Below, piece after piece: positions 60,799 to 64,000 of a stretch of DNA of 64,000 nt. Position 1 is the first letter of the stretch, and each line of letters begins with the position of its first letter. The notes under the pieces are model-generated. The model saw only the letters and a list, made by a program, of their open reading frames with translations, was not told the DNA's origin and did not search any database. This DNA comes from GCA-020343675 sp964462945. GTDB lineage: Bacteria > Planctomycetota > Phycisphaerae > Sedimentisphaerales > Anaerobacaceae. The position numbers were made by a program, and so were the translations under genes. The stretch lies in the NCBI GenBank assembly GCA_964462945.1, contig CAYWZW010000011.1, positions 1 through 64,000 on the forward strand, read 5' to 3'.

Positions 60799-62805
60799 AT
60801 GGATTTAGTAGAAGCAAAAGCCCGACAATGCGAGCAGAATTATTCTGACCGAGAGCGTAAGAGGTTAGGCACGCACTACACTCCCAACGCTGTTATTGAC
60901 TATATTGTCAATCGCGTACTTCGACCACTGTCCGAGCATCCCGACAGCTTACCAAGCATCAGGGTTTTAGACCCTGCCTGCGGGTCCGGGCTTTTCCTCC
61001 TAAAAGCATACGAGACTCTTGCCGATTTCTGGAAAACAGCCAACGGCGGTTTTGGTAAGAAGGATGCCAAACATATTTTGGAAAACTGCCTGTTTGGCAT
61101 AGATATTGATGAACGGGCTGTCTCGGCAACCAAGGCACATCTACTGCAAAAGGCATCTCTTCATGAATCAGATTCGGCTTTTCTTGATAAGAATATTGTA
61201 GTCGGGGATGCATTATCGTTCGCTCATCCGTCCACGCTTATTCCGATGCACAACCACACCACGGATGAACGTTCACCTGGTGGGATTTTCTCAAAGCATA
61301 GTTTTGACTGTGTTATCGGCAATCCTCCGTACGTGCGCATTCAAAATACGCCTTCGGAAAAGCGAGGATGTTATACATCATCTTATACGACCACTGCCGG
61401 TCGTTTTGACGTATCGACACTGTTCATCGAACTGTCGGAATATCTCCTAAAGGCCAATGGCCGGTTTGGCTTCATAGTCTCCAACAAGGTTCTTTCAACT
61501 GCAGGGGCAAAAGGACTCAGGAGGTTTTTACTTACACGGTTTAGCATCGAGGAAATCGTAGATTTGGCGGATACCAAACTCTTTGCTGCGGCCGTGCTGC
61601 CGATGATTCTGATTGCGAGCCGGTCCGGGAAGAACGGTAATCAGATTGCGTATTCATCCATCAGTGAATCGCACGACGTAACTGCGAGTGCACTACCAAC
61701 GGATAATATCCTCCATCTGCTGGACAGTTCTGAGATTCCCTTTGAGGCGAACGTATCTTTTGCTGACAGGGTGTTTAAGCTACAACGATTTTATGCCGAC
61801 ACGCCATCTTCAGGAGATAAGGTGTGGACTTTTCACAACGAGCGCGAGAATCGTATATTGTCGAAAATACGTCAGAATTCCATTTGCACATTGAGCGATA
61901 TTGTGAAGAAAGTTAGTGTGGGTTTGAAAACAACCGCTGATGATGTATTCATTAAGCCAATGACCGAAGACTTCGTCAAGCAACAAGGTCTGGAACCCAC
62001 TTTGGTTTTCCCTGTGCTGGAAAGCCACAATGTCAACCGCTGGACTTACAGTTGGGACCCCCAACATGACCTTTTTGTTTTGTATCCGCATATTGAACGA
62101 AACGGGAAAGTAATTCCCGCTGAATTGGATGCTTACCCGCAAATCAAGAAATGTCTCGAAGCCAATCGCACTCGGCTGGAGTCAAGAACCTACCTTATCG
62201 AAAGTGGACGCCGCTGGTATGAGATATGGGTTCATCAATCTCCGAGCGATTTCAGTAAGAGGAAAATAATTACGCCTGATATTTCTTCCTGTAATCGGTT
62301 TGCTCTTGACGACAAGGGTTTCTACGTCAATGGCACGTGCTTCTACTTGATCCTCACAGACGAATCTGATGCCTCATACTATTCGGTTCTTGGTTTGCTG
62401 AATTCAAAGGTGATAGAGTATTTCCATAAAATAACGAGCGGTAACTCACTATATGCAAAACGCTTTCGTTACTGGTCGTCATACATCGGAGCATACCCAG
62501 TGGCCAAGCGGTTGCTCAATTCCCCTGACGTAAGGTTGTTGATTGCTCAAAATGTTGGCAGGTTACTTGCTACCGGCAAGAACGATGAACGGCTAAAACT
62601 TGAAGAAGAAAACGACCGTCTTTGTTACGAATTATTTGACCTTACAGAAGACGAGGTCAAAGAGATTGGGGCCACATTATCCGCGTGCAGTCTGCCCTTA
62701 TCAGAGAAAGGCGATGTGGGCGAATATCGCCTAAGGCAACGATCAAATACCAGAGGGGAATCTCCGAGAAGTGGAGACAGGAGCATCGTGGTAAAATGCT
62801 GGTAG
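60799..62805 (+). CDS. N6-adenine DNA methyltransferase with TaqI-like specificity domain
   Basis: A 668-residue gamma-class adenine methyltransferase. The start HYTPNAVIDYIV is motif X, DPACGSGLFLL (58-68) is motif I for SAM binding, and IGNPPYVRI (173-181) is the catalytic NPPY motif. The C-terminal part (about 380-600) resembles TaqI/Eco57I-type target recognition domains (SVGLKTTADDVFI, then FYVNGTCFYLI and LGLLNSKVIEYF). No nuclease domain precedes it and no endonuclease gene is adjacent, so it looks like an orphan. It is visibly more A/T-rich than its neighbours and lies next to a tRNA, which suggests transfer. No ribosome site is seen before the ATG. Confidence 0.88.
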   Translation: MDLVEAKARQCEQNYSDRERKRLGTHYTPNAVIDYIVNRVLRPLSEHPDSLPSIRVLDPACGSGLFLLKAYETLADFWKTANGGFGKKDAKHILENCLFGIDIDERAVSATKAHLLQKASLHESDSAFLDKNIVVGDALSFAHPSTLIPMHNHTTDERSPGGIFSKHSFDCVIGNPPYVRIQNTPSEKRGCYTSSYTTTAGRFDVSTLFIELSEYLLKANGRFGFIVSNKVLSTAGAKGLRRFLLTRFSIEEIVDLADTKLFAAAVLPMILIASRSGKNGNQIAYSSISESHDVTASALPTDNILHLLDSSEIPFEANVSFADRVFKLQRFYADTPSSGDKVWTFHNERENRILSKIRQNSICTLSDIVKKVSVGLKTTADDVFIKPMTEDFVKQQGLEPTLVFPVLESHNVNRWTYSWDPQHDLFVLYPHIERNGKVIPAELDAYPQIKKCLEANRTRLESRTYLIESGRRWYEIWVHQSPSDFSKRKIITPDISSCNRFALDDKGFYVNGTCFYLILTDESDASYYSVLGLLNSKVIEYFHKITSGNSLYAKRFRYWSSYIGAYPVAKRLLNSPDVRLLIAQNVGRLLATGKNDERLKLEEENDRLCYELFDLTEDEVKEIGATLSACSLPLSEKGDVGEYRLRQRSNTRGESPRSGDRSIVVKCW

Positions 62806-62869
62806 GAGAAGAAGAGTGGCCAAGCGAATAGCAGAAGTCACAATTGTTTCTCTTTGGTGAATGCATACG

Positions 62870-64000
62870 ATGCGTGTTGGATTGGGACAATTCAACGCGG
62901 TGGTGGGCGATCTGGCGGGCAACGCCGAGAAGATGCGACAACTCTACAGCGAGGCGGTGCGGGCCGACGTGGATCTTCTGGCCTTTCCGGAGCTGGCCAT
63001 TTGTGGCTATCCGCCGGAAGATTTGCTGCACAAGCAGCATTTTCTCACAGACTGTTCGCGCGCCGTCGAGAAGCTCGCCGCCGACTGCCCGGACACGACC
63101 GTCATCGTGGGGTTTGCCGAGGGCGACGGTATTAATTGCTACAATGCTGCCGCCGTGCTGCAGGGCGGCAGGATAAGCGGCACGTATCGCAAGTCCCTGC
63201 TGCCGAATTACGGTGTATTCGACGAGCGGCGATACTTCCAATCCGGCACCGAGCCGCTAAGACTAAGCCTCAGAAACCTCGATGTTGCTCTGACCATCTG
63301 CTTTGATATCTGGAACATCGAATGGCTCCGTGACTTTCTCAAACGCGTCGGTCCTGTCCACATGATTCTGAATATCTCAGCCTCGCCGTTTCATACCGGT
63401 AAAATCAGGATAAGGGAGGAAACGATCGGCCGGTGTGCAAGGGAATTTAGTTGTGCCGTCGCGTACTGCAACCTTGTCGGCGGTCAGGATGAGTTGATTT
63501 TTGACGGTCGCAGCATGTTCGTGGATTCCGGCGGTACGGTCATGACCAAGGCCAAGGCGTTTGAGGAGGACTTACTGATTGCTGATGTCGTTTGTGCAGA
63601 TGACGGCAGCATACGCGTCGAGCCGGCACAACCTGCCGCTCCGCAGCCGATTGACCTTGTCGATGAAATCTATCAGGCCCTTGTGCTTGGAACCAGAGAC
63701 TATGCACATAAAAATGGTTTCGAAAAAGTCCTGCTGGGTCTCAGCGGCGGCATCGATTCTTCGTTGACCGCTGCGATTGCCGCAGCGGCGTTTGGCGCTG
63801 AGAATGTCGTCGGTGTCAGCATGCCGTCGCAATTCAACAGCCGCGAGACGATAAGCGACGCCGAGAGGTTAGCGGCGAATCTGGGCGTCGAGTTTCACAC
63901 GATCCCGATTGGGCCGATGCTCAGTCAATTCCACCAGTCGCTGCAAGCCGTCGAAGGCTGGGACAGTGATGGCATTGCGTACGAGAATCTGCAGGCAAGG
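62870..64000 (+). CDS. nadE: Glutamine-dependent NAD+ synthetase, N-terminal part (gene runs off the window)
   Basis: The first 377 residues of an open frame with no stop before the window end. The nitrilase-like glutaminase domain (about 1-260) has the triad Glu41 (FPELAICGY), Lys108 (YRKSLLPNYGVFDE) and Cys144 (LTICFDIWN, where ICEDIW is more usual). The synthetase domain begins near 265, with the ATP-pyrophosphatase loop LGLSGGIDSS (290-299). It converts deamido-NAD+ to NAD+ with ammonia channelled from glutamine. ATG 62870 is preferred with GGTGA 9 nt upstream; ATG 62861 is in frame but touches that site. Confidence 0.93.
   Translation, partial: MRVGLGQFNAVVGDLAGNAEKMRQLYSEAVRADVDLLAFPELAICGYPPEDLLHKQHFLTDCSRAVEKLAADCPDTTVIVGFAEGDGINCYNAAAVLQGGRISGTYRKSLLPNYGVFDERRYFQSGTEPLRLSLRNLDVALTICFDIWNIEWLRDFLKRVGPVHMILNISASPFHTGKIRIREETIGRCAREFSCAVAYCNLVGGQDELIFDGRSMFVDSGGTVMTKAKAFEEDLLIADVVCADDGSIRVEPAQPAAPQPIDLVDEIYQALVLGTRDYAHKNGFEKVLLGLSGGIDSSLTAAIAAAAFGAENVVGVSMPSQFNSRETISDAERLAANLGVEFHTIPIGPMLSQFHQSLQAVEGWDSDGIAYENLQAR

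Noticed and set aside
62700..62870. Search for a direct repeat of the tRNA-Ser 3' end as an attachment site
   Set aside because: No copy of the tRNA 3' sequence was found after the methyltransferase gene, and no integrase is present in the window.

Overview
The window reads as a chromosomal segment of a Planctomycetota bacterium, most likely class Phycisphaerae (Sedimentisphaerales-like). This is inferred from gene content: many Tat-exported Gfo/Idh/MocA oxidoreductases, DUF1080 (3-keto-disaccharide hydrolase) proteins, a Tat-lipoprotein sulfatase, a prepilin-type H-X-DG protein, a TIGR03663-type membrane glycosyltransferase, a DUF6941 protein, BlaI/M56 regulator pairs and recurrent GC-rich intergenic palindromes. 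No database search was possible, so taxonomy and family names rest on motif recognition.

Layout. (A) 179-15682, plus strand: four tandem, closely related Tat-exported Gfo/Idh/MocA oxidoreductases, a TIM-barrel sugar isomerase fused to DUF1080, a double-DUF1080 protein, a fifth exported Gfo/Idh, a seven-heme cytochrome c with a membrane cytochrome b, a cytoplasmic Gfo/Idh that lacks the EKP lysine, and an NCS1-type permease, closed by a clear intrinsic terminator. (B) 16025-19534: operon of a discoidin-like lipoprotein, a TIGR03663 membrane protein and ApbE. (C) 19574-27970: GT2, zinc-dependent phospholipase C, prepilin-like protein, DAHP synthase/chorismate mutase, a truncated hexapeptide protein, a small zinc-ribbon protein, a glycosidase-like lipoprotein, aldose 1-epimerase. 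(D) 28051-37649: sulfatase and serine hydrolase, then a cell-wall amino-sugar salvage cluster (NamZ, GKRP-like double-SIS protein, AnmK, MurQ, sodium symporter). (E) 38280-45587: methyltransferase, an unknown protein, a second sugar locus (Gfo/Idh x2, Tat TIM-barrel isomerase) and a pyrrolysine-free MttB-family protein. (F) 45922-54283: PurF-like protein with Ser in place of the catalytic Cys and a missing C-terminus, HU, DUF6941, a two-TM protein, then two BlaI-M56 modules with the same promoter/operator design. (G) 54511-64000: B12-binding radical SAM protein with an apparently leaderless start, GH127 plus FG-GAP/DUF1080, tRNA-Ser(CGA), an orphan N6-adenine methyltransferase, and the start of NadE.

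How the genes may work together. Gfo/Idh enzymes and DUF1080 proteins are known partners in bacterial glycan breakdown that proceeds through 3-keto-glycosides. Here most of them carry export signals, and a multiheme cytochrome c and a membrane cytochrome b lie in the middle of the locus. My main hypothesis is an extracytoplasmic 3-keto-glycoside pathway whose oxidoreductases pass electrons to the respiratory chain. GH127, sulfatase, mutarotase and the glycosidase-like lipoprotein fit a polysaccharide-degrading lifestyle, and region D adds salvage of MurNAc.
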